Of a stretch of 13,746 nt of DNA, positions 7,024-13,641 are shown piece by piece. Position 1 is the first letter of the stretch; each line of letters starts with the position of its first letter. Location: contig DGEY01000021.1 of assembly GCA_002391385.1 (NCBI GenBank), positions 7,279 through 21,024 of the forward strand, given 5' to 3'. A program made the position numbers and the translations under genes. The notes beneath the pieces were generated by a model that made no database searches, was not told the DNA's origin, and saw nothing but the letters and a program-made list of their open reading frames with translations. The stretch is from Firmicutes bacterium UBA3914. GTDB taxonomy: Bacteria; Bacillota; Limnochordia; Darwinibacteriales; Darwinibacteriaceae.

Positions 7024-8339
7024 AAAGGAACAGCATAGCCCTGGTGTTGTTGGTGGTTGTCCTGGCAGCGGCTCCGGCTCTGGCCGGGGAAGCATTTCGC
7101 TACACTTACAATGTGCAGAAGGTCGTTTTGGACAACGGTGTGACTCTGCTCCTTAAGGAGAATCCCGCCTTTGACATCATCGCCCTCACCTTGCTGTCCC
7201 GGGTGGGTACCATTCAGGATCCAGCCGGTTTGGAGGGTTTGACTTACCTCACTCAGCGCAATTTGCTGTCGGGGACGGTTAACCGCACGGCGCTGGAGTT
7301 GATCACGGAATTGGAGTCACTGGGCGTGCAGCTTTTGACCGCTACCTCGCACAGTTATTCACCGGTTTTCCTCCAGGCTTTGCCCGACAGCTTCCCCCAG
7401 GCCTTTGCGATCCTTTTAGATGTTCTGAACCACTCCACCTTCCCCCCGGAGGAACTGGAGAGGGAGCGTGAGCTCACCATGGCAACAGTGCGCAGCCTGG
7501 CTGATGACCCGATCAATGCGGCATTCCTGACCTATCTGGAGACCTTCTACGGTGATCATCCCTTCCGGAATACTGCCTACGGCTCGTTGGAGGGCTTGGC
7601 CGCTGTCCGCGCCGAAGACCTGCGGGAGTGGAAGCAGTACATCTACGCTCCTGAGAACCTGGTTGTCGCGGTGGTGGGCAACTTCCACACCGAGGAGCTG
7701 CTGCCGCAGCTGGAAGCAGCTTTCGGCCCTTGGCAGCCTGGGTATGAAGGATCCTTGGTGCCCAGGGAAACCGTACCGTTTTCCCATCCACCGGAAGATC
7801 GTGAGGTTAAGGTCCAGGTGCCCATGGAAGCATCGTTTGTGATCATGGGATACCCTGCACCCGATACCTTTGACCCTGATAGTGCAGCCATGGCCGTGAT
7901 CAACACGGTCTTGGGCATGGATTCCGGTTCCCGTCTCTGGACGGAACTGCGGGAGAATCTGGGCCTGGTTTATCTGGCTTTCTCCGCCTACGATGAGCGG
8001 GTGGGTCCGAGCAACTTATACGCCCTGGCCGTAACTCACCCCGCGGCGGTGGAGACGGTGAAGGAACAGATCCGGCAGCAGGTGCAGCGTTTTATCACCG
8101 AAGGGCTTACCGAGGAGGAAATCGCCGCAGTGGCCGCCCAAAGGTGGGGGGGATTTCTCATTAAGAACGAAACCAACCTGTCCCAAGCCGTGCTCCTGGC
8201 CCAAGCTGAGCTTTCTGGCCGCGGCTATGCCTGGGTGGATGCGTACATGAACTTCTTCGCCGACGTGACCCCGGAGGACATCAAGCGGGTGGCGGAGAAG
8301 TACTTCCAGCACTACACCAGTGTGGTGGTGGGACCCTAG
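7020..8339 (+). CDS. Secreted M16 peptidase-like protein, R/Y-pair subunit without zinc site
   Basis: A 439-residue exported M16 homologue with a signal peptide (residues 1-22, ending ALA-G). Where the zinc motif should be, the alignment with the upstream protein gives Y76-L-T-Q79-R80, so H, E and H are all lost and it cannot bind catalytic zinc. The C-terminal lobe keeps 'SRLWTELR311ENLGLVY318', the R/Y pair missing in its partner. This is the arrangement known from heterodimeric bacterial M16B proteins and mitochondrial processing peptidase, where one subunit brings metal and the other substrate contacts. The GTG start overlaps the previous stop by 4 bases (GTGA), with GGAGGGGG about 8 bases upstream, giving coupled translation. 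The tight coupling supports a 1:1 complex (inference). Confidence 0.92.
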   Translation: MKRNSIALVLLVVVLAAAPALAGEAFRYTYNVQKVVLDNGVTLLLKENPAFDIIALTLLSRVGTIQDPAGLEGLTYLTQRNLLSGTVNRTALELITELESLGVQLLTATSHSYSPVFLQALPDSFPQAFAILLDVLNHSTFPPEELERERELTMATVRSLADDPINAAFLTYLETFYGDHPFRNTAYGSLEGLAAVRAEDLREWKQYIYAPENLVVAVVGNFHTEELLPQLEAAFGPWQPGYEGSLVPRETVPFSHPPEDREVKVQVPMEASFVIMGYPAPDTFDPDSAAMAVINTVLGMDSGSRLWTELRENLGLVYLAFSAYDERVGPSNLYALAVTHPAAVETVKEQIRQQVQRFITEGLTEEEIAAVAAQRWGGFLIKNETNLSQAVLLAQAELSGRGYAWVDAYMNFFADVTPEDIKRVAEKYFQHYTSVVVGP

Positions 8340-8351
8340 AATCGGGACAAC

Positions 8352-8387
8352 GGACTCGTCGGTTGCTGTGCCGGCGGGTCCTTTTTT
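8352..8387 (+). terminator. Rho-independent terminator after the M16 pair
   Basis: An 11-bp stem (GGACTCGTCGG at 8352-8362 with CCGGCGGGTCC at 8371-8381, two G-T pairs), an 8-base loop and six T residues (8382-8387). It begins 12 bases after the stop codon. Confidence 0.95.
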
Positions 8388-8396
8388 GCCCTTTGT

Positions 8397-8414
8397 TGTA
8401 AAGCAAGCTTGACA
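8397..8414. promoter_or_regulatory. Upstream 18-bp palindrome, candidate repressor operator O1
   Basis: TGTAAAGCAAGCTTGACA has two 8-base half-sites (TGTAAAGC and, on the other strand, TGTCAAGC) separated by 2 bases. It covers the whole -35 hexamer of the promoter at 8409-8437, so a bound protein would exclude RNA polymerase. It matches the palindrome at 8447-8464 in 14 of 18 positions. Confidence 0.7.
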
Positions 8415-8437
8415 ATGCGCCCGGCAGGGCGTACAAT
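8409..8437 (+). promoter_or_regulatory. Consensus sigma-A promoter for the XRE regulator and membrane-protein genes
   Basis: A perfect -35 TTGACA (8409-8414), 17-base spacer and -10 TACAAT (8432-8437, 5 of 6). The start of transcription is expected around 8443-8445, directly before the downstream palindrome. A promoter this strong with operators on both sides suggests tight repression. Confidence 0.88.
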
Positions 8438-8446
8438 GGCAATGGA

Positions 8447-8464
8447 TGCAAAGCACACTTTACA
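8447..8464. promoter_or_regulatory. Downstream 18-bp palindrome, candidate repressor operator O2
   Basis: TGCAAAGCACACTTTACA has half-sites TGCAAAGC and, on the other strand, TGTAAAGT with the same 2-base gap as O1. It lies just after the predicted transcription start and before the ribosome binding site. Its centre is exactly 50 bp from that of O1, close to five helical turns, which puts both sites on the same DNA face. Confidence 0.7.
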
Positions 8465-8487
8465 TCGAGGCTGAGGGGTGGTTCCAG

Positions 8488-8688
8488 TTGAAGAACAAAG
8501 TGGCAGCACTGCGCCGGGAACGGGGCATCACCCAGGAGGAACTGGCCGATGCCCTTGAGGTGTCGCGCCAGACCATCAGCTCCATCGAAAACGGGAGGTA
8601 CAATCCCTCTCTCGAACTGGCTTTCCGTATCGCCCGGTTTTTCGGGCTGACCATTGAAGAGATCTTCCAGGAGGATGAGTACCGATGA
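8488..8688 (+). CDS. Small XRE-family (Cro/CI-type) helix-turn-helix regulator
   Basis: A 66-residue DNA-binding protein that is almost entirely one HTH_3 domain: 'VAALRRERGITQEELADALE' (residues 5-24) leads into the recognition helix 'VSRQTISSIENGRYNP' (25-40), then 'LELAFRIARFFGLTIEEIF'. Such single-domain regulators of Bacillota usually act as dimers and often repress their own operon. The TTG at 8488 is chosen because GAGGGGTGG (8473-8481) lies 6 bases before it and the protein then begins MKNKV as in homologues; the in-frame ATG at 8446 would start at the predicted transcription start and add 14 unrelated residues. The gene overlaps the next by 4 bases (ATGA). The two palindromes around its promoter are its likely operators. 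Confidence 0.93.
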   Translation: MKNKVAALRRERGITQEELADALEVSRQTISSIENGRYNPSLELAFRIARFFGLTIEEIFQEDEYR

Positions 8689-9092
8689 AAAAGCAGAGGG
8701 TCCGTGAGGTGGCCGTGTTCACTTTGGGATTGGTCTTGCTGATAGTGGGCATAGCACTCTGGGAGAACAAGGTGGGCGGAGTACTTCTAGGGGTGGGAGC
8801 CGGCCTGATGGGCATGTCTGCGGCGCGGCTTTACACGGGCTGGGTTGTGGCTAAGGATCCCAAGTTGGCCAGGCAGGTGCAGATTGAGGAGCAGGATGAG
8901 CGCCTAGTCCACATCAACAGCTTCGCCAAGGCCAAGGCCTTCGACTTTCTCCATGTTCTAGTGCCGCCCTTTCTCTTGATTCTCTCCCTGGCCCGGGTGC
9001 AGCTGTGGATTGTCTTGCTGGGCGTGGCCATCTATGTGGTGGACTGGGTGGTGTATTTCTTCTTCTATGTAAAAAGGACCAGGGAAATTTAG
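8685..9092 (+). CDS. Four-helix membrane protein of unknown function, partner of the XRE regulator
   Basis: A 135-residue integral membrane protein. Helices are expected at about 8-26, 28-50, 88-105 and 107-128. Between the two hairpins is a polar cytoplasmic segment, K60-LARQVQ-E68-E-Q-D71-E72-R73-LVHINSFAKAKAFD, the most conserved-looking part. XRE regulators overlapping genes for small membrane proteins with a 'DER...I...AKAKAFD' segment (DUF2178-like) recur in Bacillota and Archaea as I recall, but no function is established. The start overlaps the regulator stop (ATGA), with GGAGGATG upstream, so the two are co-translated. It may sense or mediate what the regulator responds to; that is a guess from context. 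Confidence 0.8.
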   Translation: MKKQRVREVAVFTLGLVLLIVGIALWENKVGGVLLGVGAGLMGMSAARLYTGWVVAKDPKLARQVQIEEQDERLVHINSFAKAKAFDFLHVLVPPFLLILSLARVQLWIVLLGVAIYVVDWVVYFFFYVKRTREI

Positions 9093-9153
9093 TTCGGGAA
9101 ATGCTTGGGGCAAATCCTTGGGCAGCTCCACAGATAACTAGGAGGCGACGGAA

Positions 9154-10863
9154 GTGAATGTGCGGGTACTCCGGGAAAACCTAATCCTCTACAGCTTGCT
9201 GCTGCTCACTGCTGTCTTGATTTACTTCGCTTTTCTTTTGGGCAGCCATATCTCCCCCCGGTACCTGTGGCTGTTGCTGCCCGGGGCGCTTGGGGCGGGA
9301 CTGAGCTACCTGGAGTACCGGCGCTTGCAGCGCCGCAAGCTCCTTTCCAGACTGCGGGCCCAGTGGGGAATTCCCGAGATGAAAAAGGAACGGGACTTCG
9401 CGGCCATCGCTTCCCTTTTTGAGCAGGCGGAACGGCCGAACACGGCCCTTGATGATCGCACCTGGCAGGATCTGACCATGGACGCGGTCTTCTCCCGCCT
9501 GGACCGCACCTTGACCTGGCCGGGCATGCAGACCCTGTACCGTTTGCTGCGCCTCCCGGAGATTGACAACTTGGAGAAGCTGCGGGCCAGAAGCCGGGCG
9601 GTGACCGGTTTTGAGCAGGAGAAAAGCGTACGGGAAGCGGTGCAGGTGATCCTCAGCGGCATGGAGGGACGCCTCGGCTCCGGGCTGCCCACGCTGATCT
9701 GGAACACTCCCCAGATCACACCCCGCCATCCCCTGATCCTCTACCGGTTGATGTTCGTTTTGGCGCTGTTTTCTCCGCTGCTCTTGCTCTTCTCCCTGCG
9801 TTTTTTCCTGGTCATGGTTTTCATTTTCCAGATCAACATGTACCTGCACTTTAAGGTGCAAAAGGAGACCAAGGCCCATTTTGAAGGGGTACGGGCCCTG
9901 CGGCAGCTGATCACGGTAGGAGGCAAGCTGGCCCGCATAGATGCCCAGTTCCTCGGGGAGCTTCCCGCAGCCCTGCGCAGCGCCTTGGGACAGGTTAAGG
10001 GCTTCCGCCGAATTGTGCGCTATGTGGGGACGGAAAGCACCGATCCCCTTACCTACATGTTCCAGCAGTATTTCACCATTTTCTACCTGGCGGAAGTGCG
10101 GGGGTTTTACCGGGCGTTGGATTTCATCAAGGAAAACAGAAAGCCTCTGCAGCAGCTGTTTTTGGCCGTGGGGGAAATCGATGCCCTGCAGTCGGTGGCT
10201 TCCTACCGCGCTTCCCTGGACTACTATTGCGAACCGGAATTCACCCAAGGGCGCGGCCTGGAGCTAAAGGAGGCCTATCATCCGCTTTTGGCGGAGCCGG
10301 TGCCCAACTCCGTCCAGATCGGTGGCCGCGGCATCCTGATTACCGGGTCCAACATGTCGGGTAAATCCACCTTCCTGCGGACGGTTGGGGTGAATGTGCT
10401 TTTGGCCCAGTCCATCGCCACCTGCCTGGCCCGGAAGTACCGCGGCTGCCCCCTGCGCTTGCTTACTTCCATCGGCCGGGCGGATAATATCATCGAAGGG
10501 AAGAGCTATTACCTGGAGGAGGCCCTGAGTGTTCTGAGGGTCATCGAGGCCTTAAGTGACCGGCTGACGGCTTTGGTCATCTTTGACGAGCTCTACCGGG
10601 GTACCAACTCCGAGGAGCGGATTTTCGCGGCTAGGCGGGTTTTGGAATACCTGGTGCGGCGGAACGCCTTGGTGCTCACCGCCACCCACGACCTGGAGCT
10701 CACCAGCTTGCTGGCGGAGCACTATGACAGCTTCCACTTCAGCGAGCGGGTGGGCGCGCTGGGCCTGGAATTCGACTACAAATTGAAAAAAGGGCCGGCC
10801 ACCACGAAGAATGCCATTGCCCTTTTGCGCTATTTAGGTTATCCCAAGGAAATTACCGACTAA
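9154..10863 (+). CDS. Membrane-anchored MutS-family ATPase (not canonical mismatch-repair MutS)
   Basis: A 569-residue protein with a MutS-type ABC ATPase at its C-terminus. Walker A is G398-SNMSGKST406, Walker B 'ALVIFDEL' (473-480) followed by 'YRGTNSEER' in place of the MutS GRGTS loop, the signature-like segment is 'NIIEGKSYYLEE' (445-456), and the switch histidine is H512 in 'TATHD'. The middle (about 100-350) looks like the helical lever/clamp core. The mismatch-reading domain I with its F-x-E motif is absent. Instead there are hydrophobic helices at about 10-29 and 36-52, and a second pair at about 197-231. Such membrane MutS homologues are known in several phyla but have no agreed role. 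GTG 9154 has GGAGG (9141-9145) 8 bases upstream. It lies 61 bases after the membrane-protein gene and no terminator separates them. Confidence 0.88.
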   Translation: MNVRVLRENLILYSLLLLTAVLIYFAFLLGSHISPRYLWLLLPGALGAGLSYLEYRRLQRRKLLSRLRAQWGIPEMKKERDFAAIASLFEQAERPNTALDDRTWQDLTMDAVFSRLDRTLTWPGMQTLYRLLRLPEIDNLEKLRARSRAVTGFEQEKSVREAVQVILSGMEGRLGSGLPTLIWNTPQITPRHPLILYRLMFVLALFSPLLLLFSLRFFLVMVFIFQINMYLHFKVQKETKAHFEGVRALRQLITVGGKLARIDAQFLGELPAALRSALGQVKGFRRIVRYVGTESTDPLTYMFQQYFTIFYLAEVRGFYRALDFIKENRKPLQQLFLAVGEIDALQSVASYRASLDYYCEPEFTQGRGLELKEAYHPLLAEPVPNSVQIGGRGILITGSNMSGKSTFLRTVGVNVLLAQSIATCLARKYRGCPLRLLTSIGRADNIIEGKSYYLEEALSVLRVIEALSDRLTALVIFDELYRGTNSEERIFAARRVLEYLVRRNALVLTATHDLELTSLLAEHYDSFHFSERVGALGLEFDYKLKKGPATTKNAIALLRYLGYPKEITD

Positions 10864-10867
10864 AGCC

Positions 10868-11503
10868 CTAGACCAGCCTATGGCGGTGGGCATAGATGGC
10901 AGCCCGGGTGCGATCCTCCACGCCCAGTTTGCTCAGGACGTTGCTCACGTGCGTCTTCACCGTCTTGATGCCGATAAACAGTTCATCGGCGATTTCTTGG
11001 TTGGTCTTGCCCTGGGCAATGAGGATGAGCACCTCCAGTTCCCGGGGCGTGAGCTCATGGTGGGGCAGCTTTTCGCTGCCGTGATGGAGTTTGCCCACCA
11101 TCTTGGCGGCAACCTTCGGTTCGATCACCGCTTCCTGCTTCACTGCCCGGCGGATGGCCTCCACGATTTCCTCGGCCTTGGCGGTTTTCAGCAGATAGCT
11201 GAGGGCCCCCGCTTCCAAGGCGGGGAAGATCAGGCTGTCATCGATGAAGCTGGTGAGGATGATAACCTGAGTTTCCGGCAGCTCCGCCTTGATCTGCTCC
11301 GTGGCCTCCACGCCAGTGCCCTCTTCCATGAGCAAGTCCATGAGGATCACATCTGGCTGCAGCTCCCGGGCCAGCCGCACCGCGGCTTTGCCGGAGGCGG
11401 CTTCGCCCACTACCTCCAGATCCTCTTCCGTTTCCAGATAGGCGCAGATGCCGCGCCTGACCATCTCGTGGTCATCAACCACCAAGACTCGGATTCTTTC
11501 CAC
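10868..11503 (-). CDS. liaR: NarL/LuxR-type response regulator LiaR
   Basis: A 211-residue transcription regulator: receiver domain at 4-122 with acidic pair D10-D11, phospho-acceptor D56 in 'VILMD56LLMEEGTGVEA', T84 and K106; LuxR-type HTH at about 149-208 ('LTPRELEVLILIAQGKTNQE' onward). The 'LTSFIDDSLIFPALEAGALSYLLKT' block is typical of LiaR/VraR. In that family it is phosphorylated by LiaS on cell-wall stress and activates envelope-protection genes. GTG 11503 overlaps the liaS stop by one base, with AAGGAGAG 7 bases upstream. The gene ends 4 bases from the end of the convergent MutS-like gene, with no terminator visible between them. Confidence 0.93.
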   Translation of the reverse strand: MERIRVLVVDDHEMVRRGICAYLETEEDLEVVGEAASGKAAVRLARELQPDVILMDLLMEEGTGVEATEQIKAELPETQVIILTSFIDDSLIFPALEAGALSYLLKTAKAEEIVEAIRRAVKQEAVIEPKVAAKMVGKLHHGSEKLPHHELTPRELEVLILIAQGKTNQEIADELFIGIKTVKTHVSNVLSKLGVEDRTRAAIYAHRHRLV

Positions 11504-12555
11504 TATTCATCTCTCCTTGCCTCTACTTCCTGGGAGATGGGAACCCTGACCTCCAGTTTGGTGCCCTGGCCGGGTACAGACAGCCACTGCGCGGTGCCGC
11601 CCATGAGGGTGCAGCGCTCCTGGATCGATCGGATGCCCAGGGACGATTGGGGTATTCTTTCCAGCACAAACCCCTTGCCGTTGTCTTCAATGACCAAAAT
11701 GGCCCGGGGCGGGGTTTCTGTTACCTTGAGGGAGATGCGGACCAGATCAGCTTCCGCATGGCGCAGCACGTTGGAGAGGCCTTCCTGGGCAATGCGGTAG
11801 AGCTGGTTTTCTATGTTCTTCGGCAGGTTCACCCGGTCTAGATCCACAGCGCACTTGATCGTCTGCCTGCTTTCCAGTTCCGCGGCCAGGGAGGCCAGAG
11901 CCTGCGCCAGGCTTTCATCCTGCAGGGTTAAGGGGCGCAGCTGGAGCAGAAGGGCACGCATTTCCGCCTGGGCCCTGGTGGCAGCTTGGGAGATTTCCGC
12001 AATGAGGCCGGCGGTTTTTTCCGGGCTTTTCTCCGCCAAGCGGGATGCAGTGGCGGCCATCATGGCGATGGCAAAGAGCTGCTGACTCACGGCATCATGG
12101 AGATCCCTGGCCAGGCGCTGGCGTTCTTCGGAGATGGCCGTGATTTTAGTCTCTTGGATCAGCTGTTCGTTTTCCATCGCCAGTTTCTGGAGGGCTTCGA
12201 CCTGGGCCTCCAGGCGGCTGGCCATTTCATTGAAGGCTTGGATGATCCCGTCAAATTCCGCATTTCCACTGAACGGCAGGCGGTAGTCCAGGTTACCGTA
12301 GGCCAGGTTCTTGGCCCCCAAGGTGATTTCCTCCAGTTCGCTGCGGATTTCCTTGCTGGAATAAAAGCCGCCCAAGACCGCGCTGATGGCGGCAATCACC
12401 AGGCCAATGCCCGCGGCGGTGAGGAATACCTCTGGCGAACTGGGCAGGGCCACAACTTCCGGGAACAGGAAATGGAGCAGCACGGCGCAGGCCAAAATGG
12501 CCAGGAGGCTGCTTAGGAAGTGGTAAAAAGTCCATTTGAGGCGAAAAAACCACAT
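11503..12555 (-). CDS. liaS: Sensor histidine kinase LiaS
   Basis: A 350-residue membrane kinase of the NarL-partner class. Two helices (about 9-31 and 43-64) flank a very short outside loop of some 12 residues, the intramembrane-sensing layout of LiaS/VraS. A HAMP domain (about 65-120) leads to HisKA_3 with phospho-acceptor H153 in 'RLARDLH153DAVSQQLFA', then an HATPase with N-box N262 ('EGLSNVLRHA'), G1 'DNGKGF' (291-296) and 'SSLGIRSIQERC' (304-315). It phosphorylates LiaR and is held off by LiaF in known systems. The ATG is 11 bases after the liaF stop, with only a moderate ribosome binding site (AGGCGGTGA). Confidence 0.94.
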   Translation of the reverse strand: MWFFRLKWTFYHFLSSLLAILACAVLLHFLFPEVVALPSSPEVFLTAAGIGLVIAAISAVLGGFYSSKEIRSELEEITLGAKNLAYGNLDYRLPFSGNAEFDGIIQAFNEMASRLEAQVEALQKLAMENEQLIQETKITAISEERQRLARDLHDAVSQQLFAIAMMAATASRLAEKSPEKTAGLIAEISQAATRAQAEMRALLLQLRPLTLQDESLAQALASLAAELESRQTIKCAVDLDRVNLPKNIENQLYRIAQEGLSNVLRHAEADLVRISLKVTETPPRAILVIEDNGKGFVLERIPQSSLGIRSIQERCTLMGGTAQWLSVPGQGTKLEVRVPISQEVEARRDE

Positions 12556-12566
12556 ACCGTCACCGC

Positions 12567-13316
12567 CTAGCGGATCTGCCGGATGTTAATCTCCCCGATC
12601 TTCCAATGCACCTGGATGTTCACCTTTTTCGTGGCCTGATCATAACCTTCGCTCTGGATCTGCACGTAGCGCCCGCTGCCGGACTCGTGTTGGTCCAGCA
12701 CGGTGATCTCCCCCAGGCCGATGCTGCACTCGGCCTTAAAGGGAAGTCCAGGGGGAAGGTAAATGCTGGCCTCACCGACATAACCCGATATGTCCAGAAA
12801 GACTTCCCGCTCAGGGATGATGGCGTGGGTGAGGTCCAGGTTGACAGTGCCGATGGAGTGGTGCAGAGTGAGATCATCCAAAACCCAACTGCCGGGGCCC
12901 CGGACAAACTCGCCCATGAACGCTCTTTTGTACTCCCGCATCTGCGTCTTTCCCCCTGGCTGGAAATGCACCTTGAAAACCGCCTTCCCTTTCTTGCCGG
13001 GGAAAAGGAGCATGATGCCCAGGATCACCAGGAACAGGGGCCAAATCAGCTTCCACGGTATGGAAGGAACCGTGATTCCAATTTTGGGTAGGAGCAGATA
13101 AACGCCCACCGTAACCACAACCAACCAAAGGGCGATTTCCCAAGAATCTTGAGAGCCTCTGCGTTCTTTGCTGATCTGGATCAGCTGCTGGAGCCCAAAC
13201 CAGATCAGCACTCCGGGCCAGAGCAGAATCCAAGGAGTAAAGCCGATGATGCCGAGATTGTGCAGCAGAAAACCTATGCCAAAGATAATCAAGATTATGG
13301 GCAGCTTATAGGACAT
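12567..13316 (-). CDS. liaF: LiaF-like membrane inhibitor of the LiaSR system
   Basis: A 249-residue protein with four hydrophobic helices (about 5-22, 27-43, 62-80 and 88-106) and a soluble C-terminal domain from about 115 to 249. That domain has 'RGPGSWVLDDLTLHHSIGTV' and 'DISGYVGEASIYLPPGLPF', matching the LiaF C-terminal (DUF2154, 'cell wall-active antibiotics response') family. In B. subtilis LiaF keeps LiaS inactive until the envelope is disturbed. The ATG at 13316 is preceded by AAGGAGG with 7 bases spacing and begins the first helix directly; an upstream in-frame ATG at 13373 would add 19 residues and ignore this ribosome binding site. First gene of liaF-liaS-liaR. Confidence 0.9.
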   Translation of the reverse strand: MSYKLPIILIIFGIGFLLHNLGIIGFTPWILLWPGVLIWFGLQQLIQISKERRGSQDSWEIALWLVVVTVGVYLLLPKIGITVPSIPWKLIWPLFLVILGIMLLFPGKKGKAVFKVHFQPGGKTQMREYKRAFMGEFVRGPGSWVLDDLTLHHSIGTVNLDLTHAIIPEREVFLDISGYVGEASIYLPPGLPFKAECSIGLGEITVLDQHESGSGRYVQIQSEGYDQATKKVNIQVHWKIGEINIRQIR

Positions 13317-13398
13317 TGTCCTTCCTCCTTCAAGGCAGGGGCCGAAGCCCAAGGTAATAATTAGCTCCGCCAACGAAGAACTCCTCTAAGTCAACTCA

Positions 13399-13427
13399 AT
13401 TCTAGCACGGTTGGGAAGCTGAAGTAA
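13399..13427 (-). promoter_or_regulatory. Possible liaFSR promoter with extended -10
   Basis: Read on the minus strand: TGCTAGAAT, an extended -10 (hexamer at 13399-13404), with a poor -35 TTACTT 17 bases upstream (13422-13427). The predicted start near 13392 gives a leader of about 75 bases before liaF. A weak -35 suits an activator-dependent promoter. It is a plausible match only. Confidence 0.35.
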
Positions 13428-13440
13428 CAGCCTGGAGTAT

Positions 13441-13455
13441 GTCTGGAGCTCAGAC
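13441..13455. promoter_or_regulatory. Inverted repeat upstream of liaF, candidate LiaR site
   Basis: GTCTGGAGCTCAGAC has 5-base arms GTCTG/CAGAC around GAGCT. Its centre is about 56 bases upstream of the predicted liaFSR start, a usual place for an activator. Assignment to LiaR rests on position only. Confidence 0.3.
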
Positions 13456-13606
13456 TTGAGACGGAGAGTGAAAAAAGAAAAAGGAAGAATTCCCAAGGCG
13501 GGGTCCATGGCGAGGGAACAGGCATATGCTGGAGCAGGCGGCGCGGGAGGTGTAGAAGTCTGGCAAGGGGGGAAGATTTAGGGCACAAAAAAAGCTGGAC
13601 GGGGGC

Positions 13607-13635
13607 TTGCATTCCCCTGCAATAAGTGCTATATT
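13607..13635 (+). promoter_or_regulatory. Strong extended -10 promoter, rRNA-operon type
   Basis: -35 TTGCAT (13607-13612), 17-base spacer, -10 TATATT (13630-13635) preceded by TGC (13627-13629), which makes an extended -10. An A-tract lies about 14 bases upstream. The leader that follows looks like that of an rRNA operon. Confidence 0.7.
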
Positions 13636-13641
13636 ATTAAA

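Larger units (their letters stand above)
13317..13606. other. Intergenic region between liaF and the rRNA-type promoter
   Basis: No credible gene is seen. The liaF side holds its ribosome binding site, a possible extended -10 promoter (13399-13427) and an inverted repeat (13441-13455). From about 13456 to 13585 I see only a purine-rich stretch (AAAAAAGAAAAAGGAAG near 13472-13488) without clear signals. An A-tract at 13587-13593 just before the -35 of the next promoter could act as an UP element. Confidence 0.6.

Noticed and set aside
8446..8487. ATG 8446 as start of the XRE regulator
   Set aside because: It coincides with the predicted transcription start, has no ribosome binding site, and adds 14 residues encoded across the candidate operator.
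9181..10248. A 355-codon minus-strand open frame inside the MutS-like gene
   Set aside because: Gln/Gly/Pro-rich translation without domains, fully antisense to a well supported gene.
10880..11800. A 306-codon plus-strand open frame across liaR and liaS
   Set aside because: Antisense to two strongly conserved genes; the translation shows no recognisable fold and the frame has no start signals.
13317..13373. 19-residue N-terminal extension of LiaF
   Set aside because: It runs through the strong AAGGAGG site and adds residues not expected before the first membrane helix.
13391..13612. Minus-strand 73-codon open frame upstream of liaF
   Set aside because: No ribosome binding site or motif; it covers promoter-like DNA and reads as random Leu/Pro/Ser-rich sequence.
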